A DNA stretch of 64,000 nucleotides from assembly GCA_017630395.1 (NCBI GenBank), contig JAGBVI010000005.1, positions 1 through 64,000 of the forward strand, given 5' to 3'. The notes beneath the pieces were generated by a model. It saw only the letters and a list, made by a program, of their open reading frames with translations. It made no database searches and had not been told where the DNA came from. Origin of the DNA: Paludibacteraceae bacterium (GTDB lineage Bacteria; Bacteroidota; Bacteroidia; Bacteroidales; Paludibacteraceae). Position numbers and translations under genes: made by a program. Shown in pieces: positions 27,767-37,100 of the stretch (the stretch's first letter is position 1; each line of letters begins with the position of its first letter).

Positions 27767-27839
27767 GTGTGTCATAATGAGAAACAGAAAAAAGGTACTA
27801 AAAAATTCCCTTTCTTCCAATTCATGCATTATGACACAC
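27767..27839. repeat. family C hairpin, copy C2
   Basis: A perfect 13-bp inverted repeat (GTGTGTCATAATG, 27767-27779; CATTATGACACAC, 27827-27839) flanks 47 bases that can pair further (GAAAAAAGG with CCCTTTCTTC). It sits between two convergent genes and could terminate both transcripts. Confidence 0.78.
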
Positions 27840-27896
27840 ACTCATTTAGATAAACTCATCACAAACAGGTGTTAGTATGAAACAAAAACACCTCCA

Positions 27897-28772
27897 TCAA
27901 TCTCGATAACGTTTAACAATATCTCCATAAAAATCTATCCTTCTATCTCGCAAAAAAGGCCAAATACGACGAACACACTCAGAACGTTCTAAAGAAACCT
28001 CCACAACTGCTATTTCTTCTTTTTCATCAGAAAGGAGTTCAAGCATTTCTCCTTGTGGTCCCGCCACAAAACTACTTCCCCAGAATTGGATACCATTCGT
28101 TTGGTGAGAAGGATCTTCCTCCCACCCTACACGATTAACAGAAATAACAGGCAACCCGTTGGCTACAGCATGACCTCTTTGAGAGATTGTCCATGCATCA
28201 CGTTGACGAGTTTTCTCCGCTTGGGTATCTGTACTCTCCCATCCTATTGCTGTAGGATAAATCAACATATCAGCCCCGGCTAACGCCATTAAACGAGCTG
28301 CTTCAGGATACCATTGATCCCAACAAACCAAAACGCCTAACTTCCCAAGAGAAGTTTGAATTGGCTGAAAGCCTAAATCCCCCGGAGTAAAATAAAACTT
28401 TTCATAATATGCTGGATCATCAGGAATATGCATTTTACGATACTTGCCGGCAATCGTTCCATCTTTTTCTATTACAACGGCTGTGTTATGATATAATCCA
28501 ACAGCACGTTTTTCGAAAAGAGAAAGAACCAAAACAACGCCTAACTCCTTTGCTAACGCCCCAAAATCAGTTGTTGATGGTCCCGGAATTGTTTCAGCCA
28601 AATCAAATTGGTCTGTATCTTCTGTTTGGCAAAAATAAAGTCCATTATGCAATTCTTGCAATACAATCAACTGAGCTCCTTTCTCTGCACATATACGAAT
28701 GTTCTGCATCAATTTAGCTTTATTTGCTTGAATATCATTTGAATTACTTTGTTGAATCAAACCTACTTTCAT
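27897..28772 (-). CDS. aguB: N-carbamoylputrescine amidase
   Basis: A 291-residue nitrilase-superfamily enzyme. The catalytic triad is visible as E40 (VLQELHNGLYF), K113 (YRKMHIPDDP) and C150 (VLVCWDQWYPEAAR). YHNTAVVIEKDG, FTPGD and the SQRGHAVANGLPV block are typical of the plant/bacterial carbamoylputrescine amidase branch. It hydrolyses N-carbamoylputrescine to putrescine, CO2 and ammonia. aguA, which makes its substrate, is upstream on the same strand but 544 bp away across a repeat-filled gap, so it may be transcribed separately. Confidence 0.95.
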   Translation of the reverse strand: MKVGLIQQSNSNDIQANKAKLMQNIRICAEKGAQLIVLQELHNGLYFCQTEDTDQFDLAETIPGPSTTDFGALAKELGVVLVLSLFEKRAVGLYHNTAVVIEKDGTIAGKYRKMHIPDDPAYYEKFYFTPGDLGFQPIQTSLGKLGVLVCWDQWYPEAARLMALAGADMLIYPTAIGWESTDTQAEKTRQRDAWTISQRGHAVANGLPVISVNRVGWEEDPSHQTNGIQFWGSSFVAGPQGEMLELLSDEKEEIAVVEVSLERSECVRRIWPFLRDRRIDFYGDIVKRYRD

Positions 28773-29316
28773 AATCTAAATAATTTAAGATGAGCGCTAT
28801 AAATTCACCATTAAAATTGAAAATATGTAAATTGAGTGGGTACCTTTTAGGCACTCTTTGATTTCTTTTGCAACTTAGAAACAGTTATAATTTTATTTCG
28901 AGCATATTTGAGAGGGATTTTTAAGATTATTTTTTTTCGTTAATAGAGAATTTTTATAAAAAACAATAATAAAAACGGATAAAAAAGAGCCTCAAAGATG
29001 TCGAAAAGAAGAGTAAATTTTAAAAAATTTATAACGGCTTCTTATTATTTGTCAGTCTTTCAAAGTGCTTTCTATGCTTACCCTTTCTTGTTCCACAACC
29101 TAAACTAAAGGCAACTATTATAAATTACGTTTATACTCTCTGCGATATTTTTGAAATAATTTTACTTAACAAGTTCCAATTGACTCTATCTCAATGCCCT
29201 TCAATATCACCACCAATAGGTCCAATCTAAAAAAATATTCTTCAAAATCATCTCAGTCCAAAAATTCCACGAAATCAATCTATAGAACTAAGCTAAAGAT
29301 AAAAAAAAGTCAAGTT
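28773..29316. other. aguB-aguA gap filled with repeats
   Basis: A 544-bp stretch without a gene. It holds family A copy A4. Possible B-like ends flank it (CGCTATAAATTCACC near 28791 and AACTATTATAAATTACG near 29116). A TTCAAAATCATCTCAG block at 29241-29256 recurs at 46287-46302. A 61-codon plus-strand frame near its right end reads like noise. Confidence 0.55.
28877..29045 (-). repeat. family A palindromic intergenic element, copy A4 (diverged)
   Basis: The left half carries TTTCGAGCATATTTGAGAGG and the right half CCTCAAAGATGTCGAAAAGA, the same core blocks as A1/A2 on the opposite strand. The ends (AGAAACAGTTATAATTTT and AAATTTATAACGGCTTCTTA) are more diverged than in the other copies. It lies between aguA and aguB, which are often adjacent. 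Confidence 0.72.
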
Positions 29317-30336
29317 CTAAAAAAGACCTTTCGGGTATTGCATGGTTACACAATGAAGAGAGCCATGCTGTTTTATTAAAACACGACAATCAATCCCCAC
29401 TACATCTCTATCCGGGAAAGCTTTTTCAAGTTGTCTCAAAGCTATCTCATCCGTTTCGGAACAATAAATAGGAACCAATACGGCGTTATTCATAATCAAA
29501 AAATTAGCATAAGTTGCAGGCAAACGTTCGCCATCATCATAACATGGTGTAGGTAACGGAAGGGGAATCAAATTATACGGGTTCCCTTCTATTGTTCTAA
29601 AATTCTTCAGTTCCTGTTCCATTTGATACAATGCATGGAAATGTTCATCATTCTCATCAGAGCATTGCACATAAGCAATAGTATTCTCATTACAAAAACG
29701 AGCTAAAGTATCTACATGAGAATCTGTATCATCACCGGCAAGATAACCACTATTTAACCATAAAAAACGTTTTGCTCCTAAAGAGAGGGATAAACACGCC
29801 TCTATTTCCTCCTGAGACAATTGTTCATTACGATTGACAGACATCAAACACTCTCGAGTAGTCAAAATTGTACCTTTCCCATCCGACTCAATGCTGCCCC
29901 CTTCTAATACAAAATGCAAATAACCTTTGTAACCGACATTGTCTTGAAAAAGAGCAGATTGATACAAAGCCTTAGAGATCTGATTATCCCAATTAGATGC
30001 AAACTTCATTCCCCAACCATTAAACTGAAAATCACATAAAAAAGGAGTTCCATCTTCAATGACTGTTATAGGACCATGATCTCTTGCCCAAGTATCATTA
30101 GAAGAAATTTCCCTAAACAAAATATTATCTAAGGAAATTCCATCTAAATCTTTTTTCACCTCCTCGATGGAATGACACACAATCAAGAGCTTTTCTCTCT
30201 TTACAATTTCACGAGCAATAGCCACATAGCATCTGCGCACGTCAGCTAATATAGGAGCCCAATCGCTATTCTCATGAGGCCATGTTAATTGCACCCCACA
30301 CTGCTCATGCCATTCCGCCGGAAGAAATAAATCCAT
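29317..30336 (-). CDS. aguA: agmatine deiminase
   Basis: A 339-residue enzyme of the guanidino-group-modifying (pentein) superfamily that converts agmatine to N-carbamoylputrescine and ammonia. The N-terminus AEWHEQCGVQLTWPHENSDW is typical, as are NDTWARDHGP, FNGWGMKF, LEGGSIESDGKGT and LNSGYLAGDDTDSHVD. The nucleophile is C329 in GSLHCVTMQYP near the C-terminus. It sits 12 bp after serS and would be co-transcribed with it. The agmatine would come from arginine decarboxylase, which is not in this window. Confidence 0.96.
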   Translation of the reverse strand: MDLFLPAEWHEQCGVQLTWPHENSDWAPILADVRRCYVAIAREIVKREKLLIVCHSIEEVKKDLDGISLDNILFREISSNDTWARDHGPITVIEDGTPFLCDFQFNGWGMKFASNWDNQISKALYQSALFQDNVGYKGYLHFVLEGGSIESDGKGTILTTRECLMSVNRNEQLSQEEIEACLSLSLGAKRFLWLNSGYLAGDDTDSHVDTLARFCNENTIAYVQCSDENDEHFHALYQMEQELKNFRTIEGNPYNLIPLPLPTPCYDDGERLPATYANFLIMNNAVLVPIYCSETDEIALRQLEKAFPDRDVVGIDCRVLIKQHGSLHCVTMQYPKGLF

Positions 30337-30348
30337 ATAGTAACAAAA

Positions 30349-31620
30349 TTAATCAATAATATCAAAACCTGTGTAAGGTACCAATGCTTTAGGAATACGA
30401 ATACCTTCAGCAGACTGATTATTCTCTAACAATGCTGCAACAATACGAGGCAAGGCTAAAGCGCTTCCATTCAAAGTATGACACAATTGTGTTTTCTTAT
30501 CAGCTCCTTTGAATCTACACTTTAAACGATTAGCTTGATAAGTATCAAAGTTAGAAACAGAAGATACTTCCAACCAACGATTTTGAGCAGCTGAATACAC
30601 TTCAAAATCGAAGCATGTGGCAGCCGTAAAACTCATATCACCTCCACAAAGATGAAGAATACGATACGGCAACTCCAATTTCTGCAACAATCCTTCTACA
30701 TGAGCCAACATCTCTTTATGAGATTCTTTTGAATGTTCAGGAGTATCAATTCTCACAATTTCAACTTTCGAAAATTCATGAAGGCGATTCAATCCTCTTA
30801 CGTCCTTTCCATAAGAACCTGCTTCACGACGAAAACATTGTGTATAAGCACAATTCTTTATAGGCAACTCTTTTTCCTCAAGAATTACATCTCTATAAAT
30901 ATTGGTAACCGGCACCTCTGCTGTAGGAATCAAGTACAAATCGTCTAATTGACAATGATACATTTGTCCCTCTTTATCAGGTAATTGACCAGTACCATAT
31001 CCGGAAGCTTGATTTACCACCGTAGGAGGCATAACCTCCAAGTATCCTGCCTTACGAGCTTCATCCAAGAAAAAATTAATCAAAGCACGTTGTAATTGAG
31101 CGCCTTTCCCCTTATATACCGGAAATCCTGCTCCAGTGATTTTTACACCTAATTCAAAATCAATCAGGTCATATTTTTTTGCCAAATCCCAATGAGGTAA
31201 TACCTCTCCTTTTAGGTCTGGAATATCATTCCCTGTTTTCACAACAACATTATCTTCTGCTGTTGCTCCTTCAGGAACTTCATCATAAGGCATATTTGGA
31301 ATCGTACAAAGAATTTCATTAATTTTAAGTTGTGCCGACTCCATTTCTGCTTGCAAGTTTTTAGTTGATTCTTTTAAAGAACTAACCTTTAACTTTACAG
31401 CTTCAGCCTCATCTTTTTTTCCCTCTTTCATCAATTGACCTACACTCTTTGACAAGGCATTAATTTCAGACAAAGTACTATCCAATGAAGTTTGAGAAGA
31501 ACGTCTTACTTTATCCAAACTTAAAACCTCTTCTATAGGGGCTTTGGCATCAAATCTTTTTTTTGACAATTTACGGATTACCTCTTCCGGATTTTCCGTA
31601 ATAACTTTAAGCGTTAACAT
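30349..31620 (-). CDS. serS: seryl-tRNA synthetase
   Basis: A 423-residue class II synthetase. The N-terminal antiparallel coiled coil (about residues 25-105, rich in Lys, Glu and Ser) binds the long variable arm of tRNA-Ser. The catalytic core contains TAEVPVTNIYRD, motif 2 CFRREAGSYGKDVRGL and motif 3 NGSALALPRIVAALLEN, and the product ends in a VPYTGFDIID tail. It is in a tight minus-strand run with the FKBP-like lipoprotein (27 bp) and aguA (12 bp). Confidence 0.98.
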   Translation of the reverse strand: MLTLKVITENPEEVIRKLSKKRFDAKAPIEEVLSLDKVRRSSQTSLDSTLSEINALSKSVGQLMKEGKKDEAEAVKLKVSSLKESTKNLQAEMESAQLKINEILCTIPNMPYDEVPEGATAEDNVVVKTGNDIPDLKGEVLPHWDLAKKYDLIDFELGVKITGAGFPVYKGKGAQLQRALINFFLDEARKAGYLEVMPPTVVNQASGYGTGQLPDKEGQMYHCQLDDLYLIPTAEVPVTNIYRDVILEEKELPIKNCAYTQCFRREAGSYGKDVRGLNRLHEFSKVEIVRIDTPEHSKESHKEMLAHVEGLLQKLELPYRILHLCGGDMSFTAATCFDFEVYSAAQNRWLEVSSVSNFDTYQANRLKCRFKGADKKTQLCHTLNGSALALPRIVAALLENNQSAEGIRIPKALVPYTGFDIID

Positions 31621-31647
31621 ATTTTCGTTAAATTATAATTTTTACGA

Positions 31648-32166
31648 TTACTCTACATTCACAACTTTTTTTAATTCCATTTCATAAATCAAAGCAGAAT
31701 AAGCCTCAACAGAAACTGTATCACTTTCTCCATAAAAAATCTTCCCAGTAGATCCATACATCAAGTAATACGGCAAATAGATTGTATGATTAGAGCCTTC
31801 ACTCATATATCGGATTCCAATATGCAATCCTTCCATTAATTCATCCATACACACTTGTTTTTCAACCTCTTCAAATACTTTACCATCTATTCTTTTTCCT
31901 ACATAGGCAATCTGAACAGAATCATTAGCATCCGGTTTCTTTCCACTTCCTTTTGAATTAATTCTAAACAAACATCCTCTATCATCAGAAATAATTCCTT
32001 CCGCATTTTTTAAAGAATTAAAAAACTCCTCTCCCTCTTCTTTATTCTTTTGCATTTGCGCTATAATATCTTCCTTTTTTTCTTCTTCTTCTTTGTTACA
32101 CGAAAAAAGAGCAAGACAGATAAAAGGTATTAACAACCAAACCTTATTAACATTCATACAATTCAT
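31648..32166 (-). CDS. FKBP-like peptidyl-prolyl isomerase lipoprotein
   Basis: A 172-residue lipoprotein. After a signal peptide a lipobox LFSC is followed by NKEEEEKKEDI; the highly acidic/basic linker after Cys is common in exported Bacteroidota lipoproteins. The C-terminal domain (about 60-170) has FKBP features: VQIAYVGKRIDGKVFEE, a GIRYMSEGSNHTIYLPYYLM block and YEMELKKVVNV at the end. Several active-site residues of classical FKBP differ, so activity as an isomerase is not certain. An in-frame ATG nine bases downstream (MNVNKVW) is an equally good start. It lies 4 bp after the methyltransferase. Confidence 0.85.
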   Translation of the reverse strand: MNCMNVNKVWLLIPFICLALFSCNKEEEEKKEDIIAQMQKNKEEGEEFFNSLKNAEGIISDDRGCLFRINSKGSGKKPDANDSVQIAYVGKRIDGKVFEEVEKQVCMDELMEGLHIGIRYMSEGSNHTIYLPYYLMYGSTGKIFYGESDTVSVEAYSALIYEMELKKVVNVE

Positions 32167-32170
32167 ATTT

Positions 32171-32806
32171 CTACAATTTTCTTATTAAAGTCATACCGTC
32201 ACGAATAGGCAAAATCACCTTTTCTACCAATTGGCTATCAACTAAATAATCATTAAACTTCTGAATCCCTACCGTTTGAGCATCTTTAGAATCTTCTAAA
32301 ACATGACCATCCCACAAAGTATTATCAGCAATAATCAATCCGCCTTTACGAATCTTAGGAAAAACTATTTCAAAATACTCTACATAATGACGCTTATTAC
32401 CATCAATAAAAGCAACATCAAATTCCATATCTAAATTAGGTAACAAACTCAATGCATCACCAATATGAAGTTTTACTTTTTCGCCATTGGGAACCGTATC
32501 AAACAGATTTGTCAAAAACTCTTCCATTTCATCATTTATCTCAAAAGTATGAATTTCACCATGTGATGGCAACGCTTCTGCCATACATAAAGCCGAATAT
32601 CCTGTAAATGTCCCAATTTCGAGAACTTTTTCAGCCTCAACCATTGCACAAAACATCTTCAACATACGTCCTTGCAAATGACCGGAAAGCATACGGGGCT
32701 TCAGCGTGTACAAATGAGTATCACGCGTCAACTTTTTTAAGGCTTCTGGTTCTTCATCTATATGAGAAAGAACGTAAGCATCCATATCTAAATTTTGCAT
32801 ATCCAT
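32171..32806 (-). CDS. class I SAM-dependent O-methyltransferase
   Basis: A 211-residue protein of the Methyltransf_3 (catechol/caffeoyl-CoA O-methyltransferase-like) family. The SAM loop is VLEIGTFTGYSALCMAEAL, followed by an acidic strand end (HTFEINDEM), the metal-binding FDVAFIDGNKRHY and LIIADNTLWDGHV. The substrate is unknown. The frame extends to a TTG at 32845, but a promoter -7 box lies inside that extension, so I choose the ATG at 32806. It heads the run with the lipoprotein, serS and aguA. Confidence 0.9.
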   Translation of the reverse strand: MDMQNLDMDAYVLSHIDEEPEALKKLTRDTHLYTLKPRMLSGHLQGRMLKMFCAMVEAEKVLEIGTFTGYSALCMAEALPSHGEIHTFEINDEMEEFLTNLFDTVPNGEKVKLHIGDALSLLPNLDMEFDVAFIDGNKRHYVEYFEIVFPKIRKGGLIIADNTLWDGHVLEDSKDAQTVGIQKFNDYLVDSQLVEKVILPIRDGMTLIRKL

Positions 32807-32814
32807 TTCAACTG

Positions 32815-32822
32815 CAAAGATA
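32815..32822 (-). promoter_or_regulatory. -7 promoter element of the O-methyltransferase operon
   Basis: TATCTTTG on the minus strand matches the -7 consensus and ends 8 bp before the ATG at 32806. The transcript would have an almost absent 5' leader. Confidence 0.6.
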
Positions 32823-33189
32823 AGAAACTGTTTTGATATTCTCAATAATTCTACACATTGGTTTAAGATAAAATAAGGTTACACTCATAATTTTATATAA
32901 TAAAGCAAGGTATATAAATTACTAGATTTCTACCTAAATTATTATTTCAGATACTTTTGAATTCACTTCCTTATTCGGATTATATTCACTCAGTCACGAA
33001 AGCCTACATCTCTTTTTTGAGAATCAACTAACTACAAAATAAAAAAGTGTGTTATAACACATCTACTTTCATGTATTTTAACACACTTTCGCGATCCTAT
33101 CAAAGGAATTTATTCAAAAGAAATCTACTCCAAACACTCTGAGTAAACCATTATAAATCAAAAGAAAACTCTTCGAAAGATCTAAAAAA
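32823..33189. other. intergenic region O-methyltransferase to porP-like
   Basis: About 370 bp without a gene. The only structure I can support is the family C hairpin at 33044-33089. Confidence 0.6.
33044..33089. repeat. family C hairpin, copy C3
   Basis: An 11-bp inverted repeat (AAAGTGTGTTA / TAACACACTTT) with a 24-base loop, A-rich on the left and T-rich on the right. It lies downstream of the porP-like gene (minus strand) and could end that operon's transcript. Confidence 0.7.
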
Positions 33190-34173
33190 TTACCAATACA
33201 CAACCGGACAAGGATATCTCTCTTTCACGCGAATCACATAGATTAAGTTAATTTCATGCGACCACGAACCATTTTTTTTCTTTCTGGTGGTAAACAAATC
33301 ATAAACATAACAAGCTTGGAAACTACCAAATTGAAGTCCAGCCATAAAAGAAGGGACGTATGAATCATCAAAATCAGTTTTAAAAGTAACACCTGCCAAA
33401 ATTGGGCTAATCAACACTCCCACACCCAACAATAAATTTTGAAATTCATCTTGTTTTTGATAATACAAGTTGGTAAATAGGTAGTTACTAGAAAGGTCGG
33501 AACGACTAAACAATCCATTTTTATACTGCAAATCCTTAAACCAAGAAACATGTCCCACAAACTTTCTTTCCAATACATTATTGGGTTTATCCATAAATCC
33601 ATTTTTAGGTTCACCTATATGATAAACAGAAACACCCAAAGTCAACTTATTATCAATCACAAAAGCACCTCCAACCGAGAAATCAGGATAGACACGAGAA
33701 TCACTACCTAAATTCTCCATAGTATTATGAACTGCATCACGATAGAACGGGTCATATTGATCTTCAAATGTCAAGTCACCACCTCTAAAATTCGCAAATA
33801 CAGTACCTTGAACACCTAAACGAATAAAGAAATGCTCTTTCAAACGAAAAGTATGACAATAAACAACATCAAACTCATTAACTTGATAAGTACCGGCTGC
33901 CATATTATCATACGAATAAGCTACTCCCACAGAACACATTTGCTTATAAAAATTCTGGTCATACGAAGCCCTCACAGTATGATATTTATTTCCCAAAGCA
34001 GGCCACTGCTGCCTATAGTTCAAACCAAAACGAACTGCATTTGCAGCCCCCGCCAATGCCGGATTTAAACTAAATGGCACCATATTGTGATTCGAAAAAG
34101 AATAATCCTGCGCCCAAACAGAGGACAACAAACTGCCCAATCCTATCAATATTACTAAAAACGTCTTTCTCAT
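33190..34173 (-). CDS. PorP/SprF family type IX secretion membrane protein
   Basis: A 327-residue outer-membrane protein. Residues 1-21 are a signal peptide ending VWAQ, followed by the family start DYSFSNHNMVPFSLNPALAG, and RFGLNYRQQWPAL, ASYDQNFY and GVAYSYDNMAAGTYQ further in. This N-terminal pattern (few residues, then NPALAG) is diagnostic for PorP/SprF proteins. They act with T9SS in the export or surface anchoring of large C-terminal-domain proteins. It follows the 1,495-residue T9SS protein by 7 bp; such pairs are the rule for SprB-like adhesins and are functionally linked. Confidence 0.93.
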   Translation of the reverse strand: MRKTFLVILIGLGSLLSSVWAQDYSFSNHNMVPFSLNPALAGAANAVRFGLNYRQQWPALGNKYHTVRASYDQNFYKQMCSVGVAYSYDNMAAGTYQVNEFDVVYCHTFRLKEHFFIRLGVQGTVFANFRGGDLTFEDQYDPFYRDAVHNTMENLGSDSRVYPDFSVGGAFVIDNKLTLGVSVYHIGEPKNGFMDKPNNVLERKFVGHVSWFKDLQYKNGLFSRSDLSSNYLFTNLYYQKQDEFQNLLLGVGVLISPILAGVTFKTDFDDSYVPSFMAGLQFGSFQACYVYDLFTTRKKKNGSWSHEINLIYVIRVKERYPCPVVYW

Positions 34174-34180
34174 AACTAAT

Positions 34181-37100
34181 CTATTTTATAATAGTTACAT
34201 ATCCTTTCTTTTCAGCCTCTTTATAGATTCCCTTAAAAGTGCTCGAATAATTCACTACCCAACCATAAACTCCTTGAGGGCAATATTGACCATCTGCATA
34301 TTTTCCATTCCAAACATCATCAATACTCTTACCTTCAAAAAGCACCTGACCTAAACGATTATAGATAATATAAGTAAAGTTCTCCATAAATTCTCCTCCA
34401 CGGAATTTGAATACATCATTCAAACCATCTCCGTTTGGAGAGAATGCATTAGGAGCCCAAAAATCCTTCCATACATATACATAAGAAGAACCTGTATACT
34501 CACACCCTAAATCATCAACTGCTTTCACTTCCACCAAAAATGAATCTGTAGTAGTTGCATCATATTCTGAATATTCGTATGACACTTCATTTCCTACAAT
34601 CTCTCGTTCACCATCACCAGGATACCAATACCAAGTACACTCCTTGGGCGTATATCCTATAAAATGAACACGTCGGTCCTCTTCTTCAATAATAGCCGGT
34701 TTAACCGAGAAATTAAGCGAATCATAATCTTTTGGGTCAATGATAATAGAATCCGATTCTAAACAACCATACTCATTCTTTCCTATCACAAAGAACTTTG
34801 TGCGCTCTGAAATCAACGGCTCTACTAGTCCTCCACTTGAACCTTCAAAACCTGAGATCTTTGGTTCTGAATACCATGTATATGTATGAGCTCCACTTGC
34901 TTTCAAAGCAACAGTTGTTAACAATCCCGGACAACCATCTTTCCCAACTTCCTCCAAAGATACATTAAAATCTGGATAAACCTTAACAAAAGTGTCTTTT
35001 TTTGCACTACAACCATTCAATAATTTTCCAATCACAGTATAATTAGCATCTGAAGCAAGAGAATAATGGATAGTGGAACTTGTATCTCCGGTACTCCATT
35101 CATAGAAATCTGCTCCCATAGCAACCAATGTAAAAGAGTCATCTTTACAAACATATAAATCTCCAACTATATTGATATTTGGCTTCGGAAGAGTATAAAT
35201 ATAAATATCTTTATAATCCTTACAATCTCCATATCCTCCAGCCAAGGTTATACGCATATTCCCTTGCGGTTCATACTTCAATCTACCGCTCTGAGATAGA
35301 ATTTCTCCATCTTTCTCCCAAGTATAATTTGAAGCCCCACTCGCCACTAAATCCAATTCATCACCCAAGCAGACTGTTGTCTCTCCCGTAACAGACACCA
35401 CAGGAGGATCCACAGTATTTACTCGATGCACTTTCGTATTAGTACATCCATAGACATCCCATGCTTTCACCTCTAAAGACAAGGTATCTTGAACAACTTT
35501 CGAAACATTCTGCGACATTTCTCCACTACTCCATACATACTGTATCAAATTATCTCCTGAAACAGAGAATATTGCAGTTGTATTTTTACATACTGTTGTT
35601 GGTCCATCAATACCAACAACCGGACGAGGCTTTATAGTATATGGAATTGTTAAACTTGTTGAACATCCATCACTATTAAATCCTGTTAAGGTAATAGTAG
35701 ATGAATTCATCGGGAAGGATTTAAATATTTCCCCATGTATTGATGCATTCCACGTATATTCATCAGCACCGTGCGCTAATAAAATTAATGAATCTCCTAC
35801 ACAAATATTAGTTTTTCCATCAATCCAAATGTATGGTGCATCTATTATATTAATAGGAATATCCAAACGAGAAGTACATCCGCTTGTCGTTCCTTCCACC
35901 CAGATTGATGTACTTTTTTCAAGCGATTCTACAAAATTATTGGATGCACTTCCATTGCTCCATTTGTAGGAATATGCTCCAGATACAGACAAACTAACGG
36001 CTGTTCCCCTGCATACTTTAGTTTTACCTTGATAAGTTAATTGTGGGAATGGGATGGTAGCAATAGTATGCGATTGAACAGAAGAACATCCAAAAGAAAT
36101 CTCTTTAGCAATCACTTCAAATTGCGTTGTATCAGAAATAAATGTAGTGATTTGAGATCCTACAAATCCATTATCCCACTGAAAGACACAGTCAAATTCA
36201 ACCCCCTCTGCCTTTAACGTCACTTCTGAATTTTCACATATTGTAGAAGGCGCATCAATCTGAAACTTAGGCTTTGGATGAACATTTACCACGTAACTAT
36301 CATTTCCTTTACAGCCTGCTTCTGAAGTTCCTGTTACATAAAAGGTTTGTCCTCGCTCCAAAACCTTGTTAATTTGACTTTCTGTCTCTCCTGTTCCCCA
36401 CTCGTATGTAGCTGCTCCTATCGCAAAAAGAGATACAGAATCCCCCTCACAAATATCTTGTTTACCTTGGATAGAAACTGTTGGATTCGGGTTCACATCG
36501 ACAGGAATTTCTAACTTAGTTACACAACCATTAGAAGTTCCTTCAACCCAATACGACGTAGTAAGCAAATCCGGAACTCTTGTCACTGCTGATTTTAGTG
36601 TTCCATCATCCCACTTATAAGTTTGTGCACCTTCTACCCAAAGAGATAATTGCTCCCCTTCACATATTTTTTGATTACCATGCAAAATCAATTCAGGTTT
36701 ATTATTCACTATTAGTTTATATTGAGCTTGATTGCTACATCCATTTGAATCAGTTCCTAAAACTTCATAAACATCAGAACTAACAGGAGCTATCATAAAT
36801 GAATCTCCCATAAACACATTTTGCCACAAATACTCTGCTCCTCCTTCTGCTAAAAGTGTGGCTGTTTCTCCAGAACATATAGCAGACGGACCAATCACCT
36901 TTATCTCCGGCAATGGATTAACTTCTACTTTAACTTTCTTTGATGTTTTACATCCCGTCTGCGTATAGGTACCGGTTACTTCATATTCTAATGTTTGCTG
37001 AGGAATGATATGTAAAGTATCTCCAACATGTCCCGTATTCCAAACATAAGAATCAGCATCTCCCCAAACCCATAATTTAGCAGGAGTATTGAAACAAGCT

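Noticed and set aside
29194-29379. 61-codon plus-strand ORF next to aguA
   Set aside because: It overlaps the end of aguA on the other strand and is a Ser/Lys-rich low-complexity reading.
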